A stretch of DNA of 64,000 nucleotides, from positions 4,859,096 to 4,923,095 of the forward strand of contig CAIIXF020000006.1 in NCBI GenBank assembly GCA_903813345.2. The letters run 5' to 3'. The notes below the pieces were generated by a model, which was not told the origin of the DNA, did no database searches, and saw nothing but the letters and a program-made list of their open reading frames with translations. How positions within the stretch are numbered: position 1 is the first letter of the stretch; each line of letters starts with the position of its first letter. Position numbers and translations under genes: made by a program. Source of the DNA: Owenia fusiformis. Taxonomy: Eukaryota; Annelida; Polychaeta; Sabellida; Oweniidae. This document shows, piece after piece, positions 42,601 to 55,165 of the stretch.

Positions 42601-45600
42601 ATGTGAACTGTGAAAATGCTCCGTCACAGCGGACAAAAAATATTAACATTATTTTTTATAAAAAATTTTAAAAGACCCACTGCATTAATATCTCATTAAT
42701 ACATTCAGAGTTATGCTGGAAACATAGGTTAATATTATCGTGTCACTATATCATGCCATTAAAAAGTTAAAAAAGAAATGGTACATTTTAGAGTTTGATA
42801 CTCTGGCGCCGTTTTCAATAGATTTTACTCCTAGCGTTATTGGACTTCAAACAGAAGTGGAGGTTACACGCAAATGATATATCCATTGCATGGAGTAAGT
42901 AATTATCTTTGATATGACGGAACATATGAGTTAAAAAATAAATCGTGAAGCATTCTTAGTGTTTTTATGAAAAATAGCATGCTCCGTCACAGCGGACAAA
43001 TCTTTCGATACCAGCCCGTGTTAATTCCAAAACATTACTTACCCAATTTCAGGGTCCCATGGGCTTCCATCAATCCATCGCCAGTTACCTTCATCTCCCT
43101 CATCTGTTGCACCAGTCCAGTAATATTTTTTTCTCCTCCTTAATTCCGTCTTCAAAAAACTCTAAAATGAATACTAGTAGGAGTATAGAAACTAAAGAAT
43201 CAACTGCATCGCATAAATTACAAATAAAAATATCTACAAGGTGGGCCACCCCTCCCCAAGCCAATATTCCTGATAAATGTTCATTTTTTCACAAAAACTC
43301 CAACAATGATAAAGGAACAATTTTCAACAACCCTGGCTTGAGATATATCCAACATGGGGTCAAAAAACACATTCTAAATGTTAATCGATTTTGCGAACAT
43401 TAGCCCATTTAGTTAAAACTTGCATCATTGTCGGGACTTTCCAAACTTGATATTTTTATATTGTTTTCATTCAGTTTGTGAGCCTTGCATGCTTAAAAAG
43501 TATGGTTGTAAAACAGATTTATTAATTCAGTCTGTCCAAATATGGCTCAATGGGCCCGCCTTCTGATTGGATTATTCGCTTAAAGATTCAGAATTTCATT
43601 TTCCGATAGGACAGTGCTTTATCACACAGGTTCAATGTTACCCTTGAGTTTTTGGAGACTTGAAATGTCACCGTGAATATTTTATAAAAGGGTCTTTAAA
43701 GGTCAAATCTTAAATATAAATTTAGATCTGAATTTCTGGAAACATGTAGATGATTATGAAAAAATAGAAGTCAGTCTAAACAGTATTTGTTAAGTTATTG
43801 GAAGTTGTAAGAATTTGTTACAGACGCCGATCGCCAACCACCGATCGCCAACCGCCATCCGCCGTCAAAAAACGGAGACCATAACAATATGTCACCACTT
43901 TTTGGTGGTGACATAAAAAAAAACTCGAGCGCTGCTCGAAAATCTGTTAACGTCATTAGAAAGCTAATAGTCTTGCCAATAGCATGCACCTTAAATCCCA
44001 AACTTGGAGAAAAAGAATTTGAATAGAAATTTGTAAAAATTAAAGATTTGTAAAATATGATTTAAGTGTTGGGAGTGCAAAAGAGAATTTATCGTGAAAA
44101 TGTGGAAGTCCTTCTCGAGAGAAAATATAAAATACGCATCTAAAGAGTTTTGCTTCGTTTTAAAAAACTGTAAAAATAGGGTACTTCAAATTATTCGGGG
44201 CCATCATAGATTTCAAATTGGACATGAAGAAGGCAATATTTAAATGCAAGTTATGGCTTTTTTAAATTCGAATATAACCCATACCCGTTACTCCGTACCG
44301 GTTCAGCTTTTACATCCATACCGGTCCCCTTTCTCTAGCTGCGTATACCAAGAGTGTCTATTATCCAATTATATTTGTTCTTACCAATTCCGCTAGAGTT
44401 TTTATGACCAGCATATCACCATCGTCTCCGAATTTCTGACAAAAGGATCTTACTGTAGCCCATCTCATAAAAGATTCAGTAAAGGCATAACACTTGTTAT
44501 TAAATAACACCCAACAATTTGTACACGCATATGCTGAAAGGAAGATAATATTATATCAGTTCAATGAAACTTGCTTTTAAATAAAACCAAACAGTTTGTA
44601 CACGTATGGTGAAATAAGATATATTATTATTAATGAAAGAATTCTTCAGATAAATAGAGGATATCCTATGATTTATGAGTGATATGATTTTTATCCACGA
44701 ATGGATATGATATCAATATCCATGAGTGGATTAAAATCATATCACGAGTAAATCATAGGATGTTCTTTTTATTCCATAGTTAAAGTCATCATCAGAATCG
44801 TCGGAAATTAAGTGATTTAATTCGAATTTTCCAAACGATCTGGCGATGTTGACACTTAGCCTCGTTTTGAGTCTGATGTAGCAAAAATCCATAAACCATC
44901 GCATACGGCGCCGTATGTCATGGCTAAAAAACCGTATGCTATGGTTAAGTGAAAATTTGTCAAAAATATCATACTTTACCACTGATTACAAAAATACCGT
45001 TTTTATTTTCACATGTTATCCTATGAATATCATGCTAACTATGATATAAATATATTTATCCGATGGATACTAAATATATGGGGATACCAACACAAGATAA
45101 TTTTCGTATACGCCACTAAAATCGTATCCGATCCATATGATGTGATATCCAATCGTATCTCATACTTGAGTGGATTTGGGGTAGATATCACTTGGGAATA
45201 TATTACATATCTGAGGAGCGGGCAGGATATATTGTATATGTCCCGCTCCAGGCCAAATGCGGGCAGATATAATATATCCATCCCGCTCCCGGAATTTTTT
45301 CAAAAGTTTAAAAATCAAAACATTTTTAAAGTTATTAGTTTTAAATTAAAAAAAGATTAAATGTTACAATTTTATTGTATTGAACTAAAGGAATATGACG
45401 AAAGTGTTAAATATAAATTATGCTTTTACTATAGGCCTATCTTGTTATTTGAAAAACGTGGAAAAGGTTATATCTACCCTAAACCCACTCAAGTATGAGA
45501 TACACCAGTTATGTGCGGTCGGTTTTGGATATAGGGTATATCCCTCGGGAAATATCTATATATCCCCTTGGTCCCTTCGGTCCCTCGTGGAGATATAAAT

Positions 45601-46201
45601 ATATCCCTCAGGATATACCCTATATCCAAAACCTCCCAGTACATAACCCTTATATATCCGACGGATACTATTTTAAAAAATATTTGAAAAATTTCAAATT
45701 TTGAAAAAAATGAAAAAAAGTTTTGAAAAATTGAATATGTATAAAATATATATATATTAAAAATTATATATATATAAAATGTTGAAAAAAATAAAAATTA
45801 ATTTGAAAAAAAAATTGAAAAAAAATTATAGGAATAAAAAAAAAGAAAAAACAACAACTTAAGGTCAAATTATTTGAAGTCCATACAAAAGTAGCGACCA
45901 TCGGATAAATATGATATCCTATGATTTTCGCGGCTATCATTTTTATCCACTCTTGGATATCACCGATCTCCACTTATTCGCTGCGCTCACTTGTGGAGAT
46001 GAGCGATATCCACTCATGGATAAAGATGGTATCCCTCAAAAATCATAGGATATCCTCTATTTATCGGTTCGTCAGATTTATGATCAGAATAGTTTGTTTT
46101 CAATAAAATGTCTTCTTACCTTGCAATGATAGAAGTATCAGTGTACAGAAGAGAAATCGTATCAATGACACTGTTACACATGTTACAGTGATTGTCTGCA
46201 T
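36456..46201 (-). CDS. Secreted C-type lectin domain gene (4 exons)
   Basis: Join of 46201-46120, 44533-44385, 43161-43043 and 36636-36456 (82+149+119+181 = 531 nt, 176 codons plus stop), with GT/AG at every junction and matching phases 1, 0 and 2. Residues 1-27 are a hydrophobic signal peptide; about 31-160 form one CTLD. Seen: N-terminal CW and CY motifs, FCQ (C59), the core YWTGATDEG, WRWIDG, then GQP, NCA (C136), YCT (C150) and LCK (C158). C59-C158 and C136-C150 fit the canonical disulfides; C31, C34 and C42 leave one cysteine odd. The usual EPN/QPD calcium motif reads QPR and WND reads WDS, so calcium-dependent sugar binding is doubtful. The third intron (6.4 kb) is full of repeats. The product should be secreted. 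It may continue into the TSP1 array (see findings). Exon structure is read from sequence; function is inferred from the fold. Confidence 0.85.
37032..37866. mobile_element. Second GTTACGCGG TIR element
   Basis: Left end GTTACGCGGAATATGG, right end TTTACCGCGTA. Shares left and right blocks with 271-757 but has a longer middle. No target duplication seen. Lies in the last lectin intron. Confidence 0.7.
38327..38773. repeat. Two ATATC-rich hairpins
   Basis: AGCGGGCAGATAT/ATATCTGCCCGCT at 38328-38356, and a palindrome of about 140 bp at 38634-38773 with arms from ATCCTATA and GGTTCAGGATATTGGGATTA around a GGGACCTACGGCCC centre. Confidence 0.85.
38774..41104. other. Repeat-rich intron sequence, no exon
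   Basis: Holds a run of 23 G at 39246-39268, an orphan hAT-like end CAGGGGTGGATCCAGG at 39675, and a repeated hairpin block (GGAATACGGAGAATATTCCACAGATATC) at about 39968-40110 and 40826-40940. Direct repeats ATAAGCTTCCCCCAGAAAA (40325, 40545) and CAATAATTACTCAATATTAC (40679, 40766) also occur. Confidence 0.6.
41105..41225. mobile_element. Decayed right part of a GTTACGCGG element
   Basis: Keeps CTGTCATACACCGCAAGT and ATTCGTTGCGGAATATGACA but lacks both ends. Confidence 0.6.
42204..43015. mobile_element. 812-bp palindromic foldback
   Basis: Arms of about 390 bp run from GCTGGTATCGAAA and its complement to the centre near 42610. TGTCCGCTGTGACGGAGCA occurs four times: once at each outer end and twice, inverted, at the centre. 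AGCCCGTGTTA stands at 42169-42179 and 43013-43023. It ends 27 bp from the lectin exon 3 donor. Confidence 0.85.
43043..43161 (-). CDS. Lectin exon 3: CTLD core
   Basis: The acceptor TTCATTTTAG precedes the exon and the donor GTAAGTAATG follows it. It encodes residues 78-117, including the diagnostic core YYWTGATDEG and WRWIDGSPW (helix 2, WIGL-type motif and the WxWxDG strand). It ends after two bases of a glycine codon, completed by the A that opens the last exon. The donor lies 27 bp from the 812-bp palindrome at 42204-43015. Confidence 0.9.
44385..44533 (-). CDS. Lectin exon 2: N-terminal CTLD
   Basis: The acceptor CTTTCAG precedes the exon and the donor GTAAGAAC follows it. It encodes residues 28-77: CTNCW, KCYAF, W52 and FCQ (first strand, helix 1 and the first canonical cysteine of a CTLD), ending LAEL in phase 0. 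Placement relative to the next exon follows the standard CTLD order. Confidence 0.85.
44649..46065. mobile_element. Nested palindromes in the first lectin intron
   Basis: GATAAATAGAGGATATCCTATGATT at the left is inverted at 46040-46065. Inside are smaller hairpins around TATCC motifs: 44660-44762, 45165-45500 arms (CTCATACTTGAGTGG), 45520-45640 (TTTTGGATATAGGGTATATC) and 45905-46050. An A-rich stretch fills 45690-45860. Confidence 0.6.
46120..46201 (-). CDS. Lectin exon 1: start codon and signal peptide
   Basis: The ATG lies at 46201-46199 and opens 27 codons beginning MQTITVTCV, followed by a hydrophobic core (FLFCTLILLSL). The exon ends CAAG before GTAAGA, in phase 1. The next exon's first two bases (CA) complete an alanine codon. 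No upstream in-frame alternative start was chosen because this ATG gives a clean secretory leader. A TTATAA lies at 46223-46228 but is too close to the ATG to call a promoter safely. Confidence 0.8.
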
Positions 46202-47370
46202 AGTCTTCTTCTAGAATCAATGTTATAAGTACAGTATCCTTTCGTCTTGCCAACTCTGGAATATTTTTAAAAGAAGATTAACCCTCTCCTAGGGTGATAT
46301 ACAGCCATTCAGTGTTTTGGTCTCAGTCCTACATGTATAGGGTGGGCCGGAAAACGAATACCAGAGTTTAAAGATGAATATCATACAGTATATATGCCAA
46401 TTCAATTATATATCTCCTAGTAAAACATTCCTTAACAATATGACACCATCCGATTGAAAAACCTTTGTTTTCTTCTGGATTTAAAAAATTGACACCCGAG
46501 AGGTGTCATGAGTGACCAAAATATCATTCACTGCTCTGGCACCTTCAAAAGAGGTACATTTACAAGTTTAGTGCAAATTCATAAAAAGTACTCATATCTT
46601 TTGAATTAATTCATTAATTGTGTAATGCTGTTCATTGAATTTCCAATGATTCAGTCAAGCATATTGAGGGCAACTCTGCCGTTATTGCAATTTGAAGGGA
46701 ACTTTAGGAATTTTCATTTTTATGCTTGGACATTCATGACCAGATGACAATGGTGTCAAATTTAGCCTCTTACTCTACAAGAAAACAACGGTTTTTCAAT
46801 TGTTTGGTATCTTTAAAATGATATACTAGAATAGTATTATACATGACGTGGTAAAACAGATATCTTTAAACATTTTTTTTTTATGTTAAACATTAAAACT
46901 TTGCAATCCCAAGACGATTAGCTTAAAAGTTTCTGCAAAACTATATTGACAAAATTATTATAAGCATGACCACGCCTAGCCTTACTTGGGCAAGATTGAT
47001 GACAACTGTGTGATACTGTGTGGTTCTTTTTGGTCGTCTACTAGAATAGTATTTGGCTATTTTATGTACAGTGATTCTGATACGTCAGAGTCTATCCAGT
47101 TTCTCGGATTTTAACCACAAATAGAGTCTAACCTTAAAAACGAGTTCATTGCCTTGCAAAAAATGTTCTTAAATTTTTTTTATATCACACAAGTTGTTTT
47201 TGGGAATATCTAAGATCACCTAATATCTAAGATCATCTCCAATGTAGTGTTAAAAAAGCAATGTCCTTCTAAAAAGCTCTCCTTATCGGGAGTTCTCCTT
47301 TGGAGAATAATTTTTTTGTAGGTAGGTGAGATCACCAAACTGGCTCTACCCATGTTATGGGTTATTATTA
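46202..47370. other. Upstream of the lectin start; no gene seen
   Basis: Expected to hold the promoter. Only an unpaired mariner-type end (TAGGGTGGGCCGGAAAACG at about 46338) was recognised. Confidence 0.45.
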
Positions 47371-48989
47371 GCTCACATGGTGAGCTATTGCAATCAGTTA
47401 TTTGTCCCTCTGTCTGTCCGTCCGTCTGTCTGTCAACAATTGACCCGTTTTAAAACCTCTGTCAATAGGATTCCCATTTTAAGTTATTTTTGTTCAACAT
47501 CAATATAGAAGACGTCCCTATGACTCTTGGTTCAAAAGCTTCAATCTCCGAGCCTTTCGTCCAGTGCAATCCGTACTTCCTGTGCCTTACCTCATGTAGT
47601 TCTTTAAATTCCCGCGAAATTTACCCTTCTAAATATTTTGACCTGCTTCAAAAAATATATTTCTTTGAATTTGCTACTGATTTTATTCGTTATATTTTGT
47701 AAAATATACATTTCTAATGTAGTAAGAATTATTCATTCATAAGAAAAATATTAAGTAATTCGTAACAAACTGTTATAAATGAATACTTAGGAATTTGCAA
47801 GGTCAGAAATTGTTTATTAACACCGTTGCTATGCAGTTCGTTTTGAAGTGACGTCATCCCCATATTCGTAATTTTAATCGTCTAATAAACGAATACCACA
47901 TGTCGATGTGATGTTGTTTTAATCGAAAAAATTGAATTTCTTACATATTTCTCTATCTTGTTACTAGATAACAAGTTATTATATCGGTGAACTCGCCAGA
48001 AATTAACTTAATACTATTTGAAGCGTTTTCAAAAATTTTGACACCGCTAACTTGAAAACGTGTAGTAATGTTCATCCCAGTGATTACTGATTATCGATCT
48101 TGACATTTTACAATTTGTTGCTCCGCGGAGATTTTTACCTAAAAACACATCAAATACTACGTAGATTAGCAATTTCGATGGTAAAATCATTTGTAAACGT
48201 TATAATTTATGTTATATCAAAGTTTCGGTGTTGTTGATAAAAGTATTACAGATCGTACTAATTTCTGAAGCTTTAGATCGTGCCCCGGGAATTTTAGAAC
48301 TAGTTTAACAACGTCAGAGAGGTAGTGAAGGTACGAAACGAACAAAATGAATTTTGAGAATGCAAAAGCTTGCCTATCATCAAAATGGCCGCCATCTTTG
48401 TCTCGCGAAATTCACATTTGGACCATTTGCTTTAAAACCTCTGACAATAGGATTCCCGTTTTAAGTTATTTCTATTCAACATCAATACAGAAAACTCCCC
48501 TATGACTCCTGGTTCAAAAGTTCGCCTATTTTCAAAATGGTCGCCATTTTTGTCTCGCGAAATTGACTTTTGGCTAATTTCCTAGCTTTATAGGTGTCCT
48601 GCATTGTTTAAAGCCATGTCACTGTAAAGAGTAGTTGTATATGAGCCAGGCTACAGGAAAAGGGGTCTAATCACAGAATTTTTCAATATTCTAATTTTTT
48701 GTTTATCTTAAAAAGCACAAAGAGACCTTTCAGATGAGCCATGGCTTGTGTCTTAACAATTTTACTTGCATATATAAACCAATAAGTCAGATTTGAATTT
48801 AGCACATTTTCCTCTTAATCTTGGGCACAATTTTGGCTCTGTAGCACAATTTCAATTTTTGTAATAAGACCGGTTTTCCTATGGCCAGGCTCATATAATA
48901 ATTTTATTACAAATCGGCAAAAAATGATATCCGTTTTTTATTTTCTGCCATTTTAGATCATACACTTTTGAGCAACACCATGTGAGCCC
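47371..48989. repeat. GCTCACATGGT...ACCATGTGAGC repeat with CCGT/CTGT run
   Basis: Inverted ends GCTCACATGGT and ACCATGTGAGC bracket a unit with a CTGTCCGT run at 47408-47432. A duplicated segment (AGGATTCCC...TTTTAAGTTATTT...TTCAACATCAATA) occurs at 47465-47550 and 48447-48520. Non-coding; the same design is common in lophotrochozoan genomes. Confidence 0.6.
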
Positions 48990-50912
48990 AGTATCCACGG
49001 TACTATTTATTTTTACATATAATGCATCACACGCTTAACATTAGTAAAATTAATACTGCTTCCTCAAACAAGAACTTCAATTCAAAACATTGACATGTCC
49101 CTCAGGAAAAATCTGTGATCCGGTGTGAAAGAAATGATGGTCCCCTAGGGATTATGGTCCCCTTTCTTAACGGCCCTTTCTGGCCCTGATTGTGTATAAA
49201 ATAATGAGGGAAAGAGTTGTATTTAGGTCATCATATAAATCAATGGAGAGTAGGACCATAATTTGATAGGACCTCCTACCGTTTTACACCGGCAATGTTG
49301 CATTCTTATCTGGGTTTTGCATCTGATTTACGGCATTTAGAGATCTGATATTTATAGTCTAGTGACCACCAAACTTTTAGGTAGTTTTTTTAAATAAGGC
49401 ATTGTGAGAATGGGGCTCTACAAAGAGGATGGGTATGCTTCAAATATACTTAATCTGCCCAAGTTCGTAGTCTAGGTGAGGAGCCCGGGGGGGGGGGGTA
49501 CTCCATATTGGCTAATATGGGGACGTGCCGCTAAAGTGGGTCACTTTTTCGCCGAAAAATCCCTAGATATGGGTCCCATTTTGATGAAAAAATTCCTAGA
49601 ACTTGGTCTAGCCTACTTTTTGAAAAATCCTAAAACTGGGTCTGTCTGAGAGATATAGCTTAAAGGACAACTGAAATAGCTTTTCTCAACTTGCAGCTAC
49701 AAAAATGCGGTTTTCTCTATTGTAAGCCCACCGTAGAGTTCTTGCGATAGCCATTATAAAATAAATGTTAGATAACTGCTAACGGTCATAGATAACGAAA
49801 TAAAACTAACTGATAAATCAAATTGGCCCCCACGTGATTAGTAACGTCATATACAAATAATAGCTTTGGTTTATTGGTTCCATAGTAATCACAACGTCAC
49901 GGCAACCATAGGATTGTTGTGTAAACAAATAACAAAACATTTTGGCATTATGACGTCATGATCTAATGGACCAAAACGGTCCACGTGGGGGCCAGTGAGA
50001 GATCACGTGGGGGCCAATAACGTCACAACCAATTCGAATATTGCTTATTAAGCAGCTATAACGATCGTTAGAGTGAAATAGTTTTCATACTACTGATTAG
50101 AAAACATGTCCAAATACATCTATCAAAAAATTATATTGATTCCTTTAGGTTAAAAATACCATTTCATATCTGCTTTAAGGGATATTACGGGATATTACAT
50201 TATTTTACATGAGTCCGAGTAAGCTTAGATCTAGACTAGATTTAATTCCTGCGAAAGCTATTTGGATTTTGATATAATAGCTTTCCCACGGAGCATTTGG
50301 ACAGCTGAATGAATGTGACCTTTGAAATCGAATTAAGTCGATCCGCGGCTTACTTTTGGTCTCTAACTGTGTCTTACATCAGTATCATCAATCCGTGCAA
50401 GTATTACAGCGCTGAAATACTTCTTTTTCGATCAAGACTTGTAAATTGTTCATCGAGTGAATGTTTTTTAGACCTATTTCCAATATGAATTTTGAGAATT
50501 AGTTAGGTTCGGACAACCTCCGGAGATTTACGAAAATGTCCGAGCAGAAAACGCCATATTGGAATTTGGCAGTAAAAACATTCACTCGACCAAGGAGGAT
50601 CTCGATCATTTCTTGTGAGTTTTGGAACTTTTCGTTTGGAAATAAGACCAAAATTCACGATTTAAATGTTGAAGTGAACAAAATGGCGGCTGTTTGAATT
50701 CGAATTTTGTATTACGACATACCCATATATGGGACAGAATATCGGTGGTGCACTCTGGGAGCCAATCCTCCTTGACTCGACTAACAATTACAAGTTTTGA
50801 TGGCCAATTTGGGCCAATTATCTTCTCATCAATAGGCCTAGGCTAGGCGCCCAGACCTATGTCAAAATTTTGACTCAAACAAAGAAAATGATCTTTAAGA
50901 TCTAAGCTTACA
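48990..50912. other. No gene; GGAGCCCGGGGGGG repeat at 49481-49660
   Basis: A run GGAGCCC followed by 11 G and TACTCCATATTGG, then GTGCCGC and repeated GGGTC motifs, looks like a decayed dispersed repeat. The rest is unassigned. Confidence 0.45.
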
Positions 50913-51944
50913 TAGACAGGTTCCAATTTCAGAATATCTCAAGGGAAAGACTTTTTGAGGCATTTTTTAGAAAAAGCAACAGACCTATTTTTCTGGATCA
51001 GTTTTTCATGCTGATAAAGATATTAAAAGATGACAGCTCAACGGGGTGGTCACGACACTGCATTTGAGCGTTTTTACCCCCCTAGGAAATTATCTTAGGG
51101 GGTACTATAATATTAGTTCATAACTCAAAGGATATATAAACTATTGTTCTGAGTTCTACAGCATACATTGTTAGTACAGAGATGAATACTATCCTAAAGT
51201 TATAGGTTGATATCTTTGTTGGTTTCGGAATAATACAATTAATTAGAAAAAATATGCAATTTTTGTCATTTTTTTCTTGCTTATTTTATATTTGTAGCTT
51301 CAAGCAAAATATGATAACTTATACAGCTCAAAGTAGTATTCTAACAACATTCTCAAGCAATGTGTGATACTGTAATACATCTATTATTGTGATGAAGTAC
51401 TATTTTGTAATTTTAATATGACTTTATAATGCCCTACCCCTGGTAAATAGAAGAAATTCGGTGTGGTTTTCTTCTGGTTTTAACATTTTATTGACTTCTT
51501 AGTTGAAGATACAATCAATTCTGTCAGCTAACCAATGGTTAACTATTCCCATGAATAGAGGGCTGGGACCTCAAAAATACCAGAACTGTTAAGTGGCATG
51601 ATCCTTGGGCATCCCTCTTCAGAGCATTTTCCTTATACTCCAATGAAATCTGCAGGGGATACAATAAGAAACCTATATATCTAAAATACTAATGAAGATA
51701 CTGAATTCAAATTTTCAGGATTTGGTCCTGGTATGATAGGTAATCTGTATGACAAAAATGACAAAAAGAAAAAACTCTGTTGCCATAGTAACAAGAATAC
51801 CACCCTATTTGTTTCCTAAGAAATGTGTTTTAAGAGGTTTTGTCATTCTCTTCATATTTTTAATTCTAAATATGTCTACAATGTGGGATGATTAGAATTA
51901 TGGTAAAGTAATCTTTTCTATTGTTTTATTATCCCATCGAACGA

Positions 51945-53045
51945 AGTTCGGAGGGATATAGGGAACGCCTCCGTCCGTCCGTCCGTCCGTACGTACGTCC
52001 GTCCGGGCAATAACTCAAATACCGTTGGCCCGATTTTGTTCATATTTTGTACACATATACCCTATGGGGGTAGAAGTTCTGCTCGAAAGCCGATTTTCAA
52101 AATGGCCGCTCATTTCAAAATGGCGGCCATTTTAGTGCCGATTTTACAGTAATTTAGGTGCAATATGTAAAACTGTAATAGCAATATGTTTAAAATGTAA
52201 AAAAATTATAAGGACATTAATAAAGCTACAAATGTAGATATTAAAAAAGCACATGGCAGCCATCTTGAAAAATGGCGGCCTTTACTCGTTATTTTACTAT
52301 TTTTGCTGTAACTCGAAAAGTAGTGGAGCGATTTTGTTCATATTTGGCATGTGAATACTATAAACATTGCACACTGTCTAAAGACACTTTTGGTAGAAGG
52401 CGGCCATTTTGAAAAATGGCCGCCATTTTAACATATTTTACTATAACTCGAAAAGCAGTGATGCGATTTTGTTCATATTTGGTATGTGAATACTATAAGC
52501 ATGGCACACTGTCTAAAGACACTTTTGGTAGAAGGTGGCCATTTTGAAAAATGGCCGCCATTTTAACGTATTTTACTATTACTCGAAAAGTAGTGGAGCG
52601 ATTTTGTTTATATTTGGTATGTGAATACTAAAAGCATGGCACACTGTCTAATGACACTTTTGGAGAAGGTGGCCATTTTTAAAAATGGCCCCATTTTAAC
52701 GTAATTTACTATAACTTGAAAAGTAGTGAAGCGATTTTGTTCATATTTGATTTGTGAATACTCTAAGCATGGCACATTGTCTAATAAAACTTTGGGGAGT
52801 AGTCGGCCATTTTGAAAAATGGCCACCATTTTTATGTGTGTTATTTTACAAGTACATGTGTGCAATTTTTCAAAAATTTTATAGGTGGCTTCTTAAAAGC
52901 ATATTATTTCTTCTGATGACAACTTGGCTAGTGAGCAACCATTTTGAAAATGGTGGCCTTTCTGGTGTGGTGTTTTATGATATTTGCTATATATTTCGTT
53001 TGTAAAAATGCCAGCCATTTCTGTTCGATGGGATTCGCTACGCTT
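51945..53045. repeat. Nested CCGT repeat with 135-bp tandem units
   Basis: CCCATCGAACGAAGTTCGGA and a (CCGT)n run open it, and GTTCGATGGGATTCGC closes it inverted. Between, GCGATTTTGTT lies at 52328, 52463, 52598 and 52731, units of about 135 bp each holding an AATGGCCGCCATTTT palindrome. Confidence 0.75.
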
Positions 53046-55163
53046 TGGCGTTGCCGTTGTTCTGGTTGTTCTCTAAAACAGAAGTTGCTAAGGCACATAT
53101 AGATCATAGAAAAAATGCTGGGATGATCGCTCTATTTGTCAGGAAATTAAAATGGAAACTGAAAAATGAGTTTCTTCCCACTGAATAGCAATTAATTTGG
53201 TAGACCATGGCTGACATGCACAAGAGAAAACGTTTATCAGTTCTATGTCATTGTGTAGTTATTCTTTATTTATCGTGGTCTGGGACTTATAACACCGAGT
53301 CTTCTCCAACTGCAAAGGAAGGCAAGATTTTAATAATGAACATTCATATATCTCAACAAATATGGCCTAAGACAATGATGAGGAAACTATGAGGGAAAAT
53401 TAGACGAAACATTGATGTGAGTGGTCCAAAAATAACACTAACATGTTTTGGAAAAGTTATGCTCTCGGGTGAATCAGTGCTCATTTAAGGATAGTCTGAA
53501 TCAGGTGAATTTTTTAACTTAATTGTACCCCTCTCCCAAAACCCCCAAATTTTGACGAAATAGTCGAAAAGTGGCAAACAACATTCATTAAAGTTCAATA
53601 TGGCTATTTCGCTTCTATGTCATAAAGATATGATACAATCTCAGGTCAATCAATAAATTTCACAAGTGACACTCTATCTTATGAAGAAAATACTATCGTA
53701 TATTTGAAGACATGTCAAAAATTTGGTGGAAATAAATTGTGTCACTCCTGATTTGACCTGCAAATGTTCAGGTAAGTTATCACAAACAATTTCAGACAGT
53801 TCTTTGATTATGACTATTTCCTGACCATGAAGACAGGTATACAGGGATAATAAAGTCAATCGGACTCGGAGATATTTCACTAGCAATCAACCCATCAATA
53901 TATTTTTTCAAAGTTGTTGACCTCATTTTCACCAAAAATGCAATCATTTTAACAATGTTTAATGCATTACTATTCTTTATTTTTATATATCAAATAGGTC
54001 TTGAAACGAAAACTGAATTCTCCTAAGATTAGTGTTCCCCATGTTATTTCCCCTTTGAAAAAATTCATGCTATCCATTGGTTTCAGTTCATTTTGGTCAT
54101 CCAAATTCAGTGTCTTTAAAGTCCCTGGAGCAATCCACTTTTCCTCTTAGGAAATAGAACATGTCTCAAAGCATATTCTAATTATGCATTCAACAATATA
54201 ATTAAAGGTTGCATCTTTGGTAAAAACTAGGTCATCATTTTTAGTAAAAAGTATGTTGATTGGGCCATTCCCTTTAATATCACTTAGGTCTGATTAATCA
54301 TTATATTTACTTTTCTTGAAGATAATGAATAGATCTAAAAGATATACCTATGTTCATGGTCAGAAAATATTCATAATTCAAGTTAGAATTGACCTTTTTC
54401 CATATATTAAATGAAAAATAGATGGCATCATGGGTATTGGTAGAGCTTGGGTAGGGCTAGAATACATGTAAATGTATTACCAGAGTCACTTAATTTCTTG
54501 ATTAAAGAAGTAATTCCATTTGGATCAACTTAAAACATCATTGGAATGTAACTTTATGATCTTATTGACATGTGGATTGTGATTTCACATTAAAATTGTG
54601 ATCCTTGGAAGAGTAAATGAACTTTTTAAGGTTTTTCAGCATTGTGTCAATGGGGATTTAGCCCAACCTTTTTTAGACAACCAGTAAATCATTAGAATTT
54701 GAATAATGGTAAATTACAGTGCTAATCAAAGTTGTTTTGATAGAGAATTACTCACAGAATTCAAATATGCCATCAGATGGAAGAAAACATTAGTTTTAAT
54801 GCTTAAAAATGCAGATCTCCTAAAATCTCATTAAAAACAAGACCTTAACGAGATTTCAAAACTATATGGAAAAAGGACCATTGTCTGAAGTTATTTGTGA
54901 TAACCTACATGCTCCTTTATAACATTATTATGTAAATACTATCAAATGCTTTAGTTGACAGTACAGTGTGATGCAACATCGGTGGGAAAGTCATCTTTGG
55001 TTAATAAAAAAGATTCTTAGCTACTTTTCTAACATCTGGCTGTGATGCAGCATGGCTTAATGAGGACTCTGCTATATGGTCAGATGATGAGAACTAACAG
55101 TTTTACGGAACTTTTGCCATGTTTTGCACATTGTAAATGACCCTTCTGAATGGGTTGTAAAGG
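53046..55163. other. No gene seen
   Basis: A 61-codon frame at 53207-53392 has a hydrophobic start but no domain or splice support. The rest is AT-rich. Confidence 0.45.
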
Positions 55164-55165
55164 TA

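Noticed and set aside
53207-53392. Possible signal-peptide exon (61 codons)
   Set aside because: The hydrophobic start is weak, no donor in a useful phase was found, and it lies inside a transposon-derived region.
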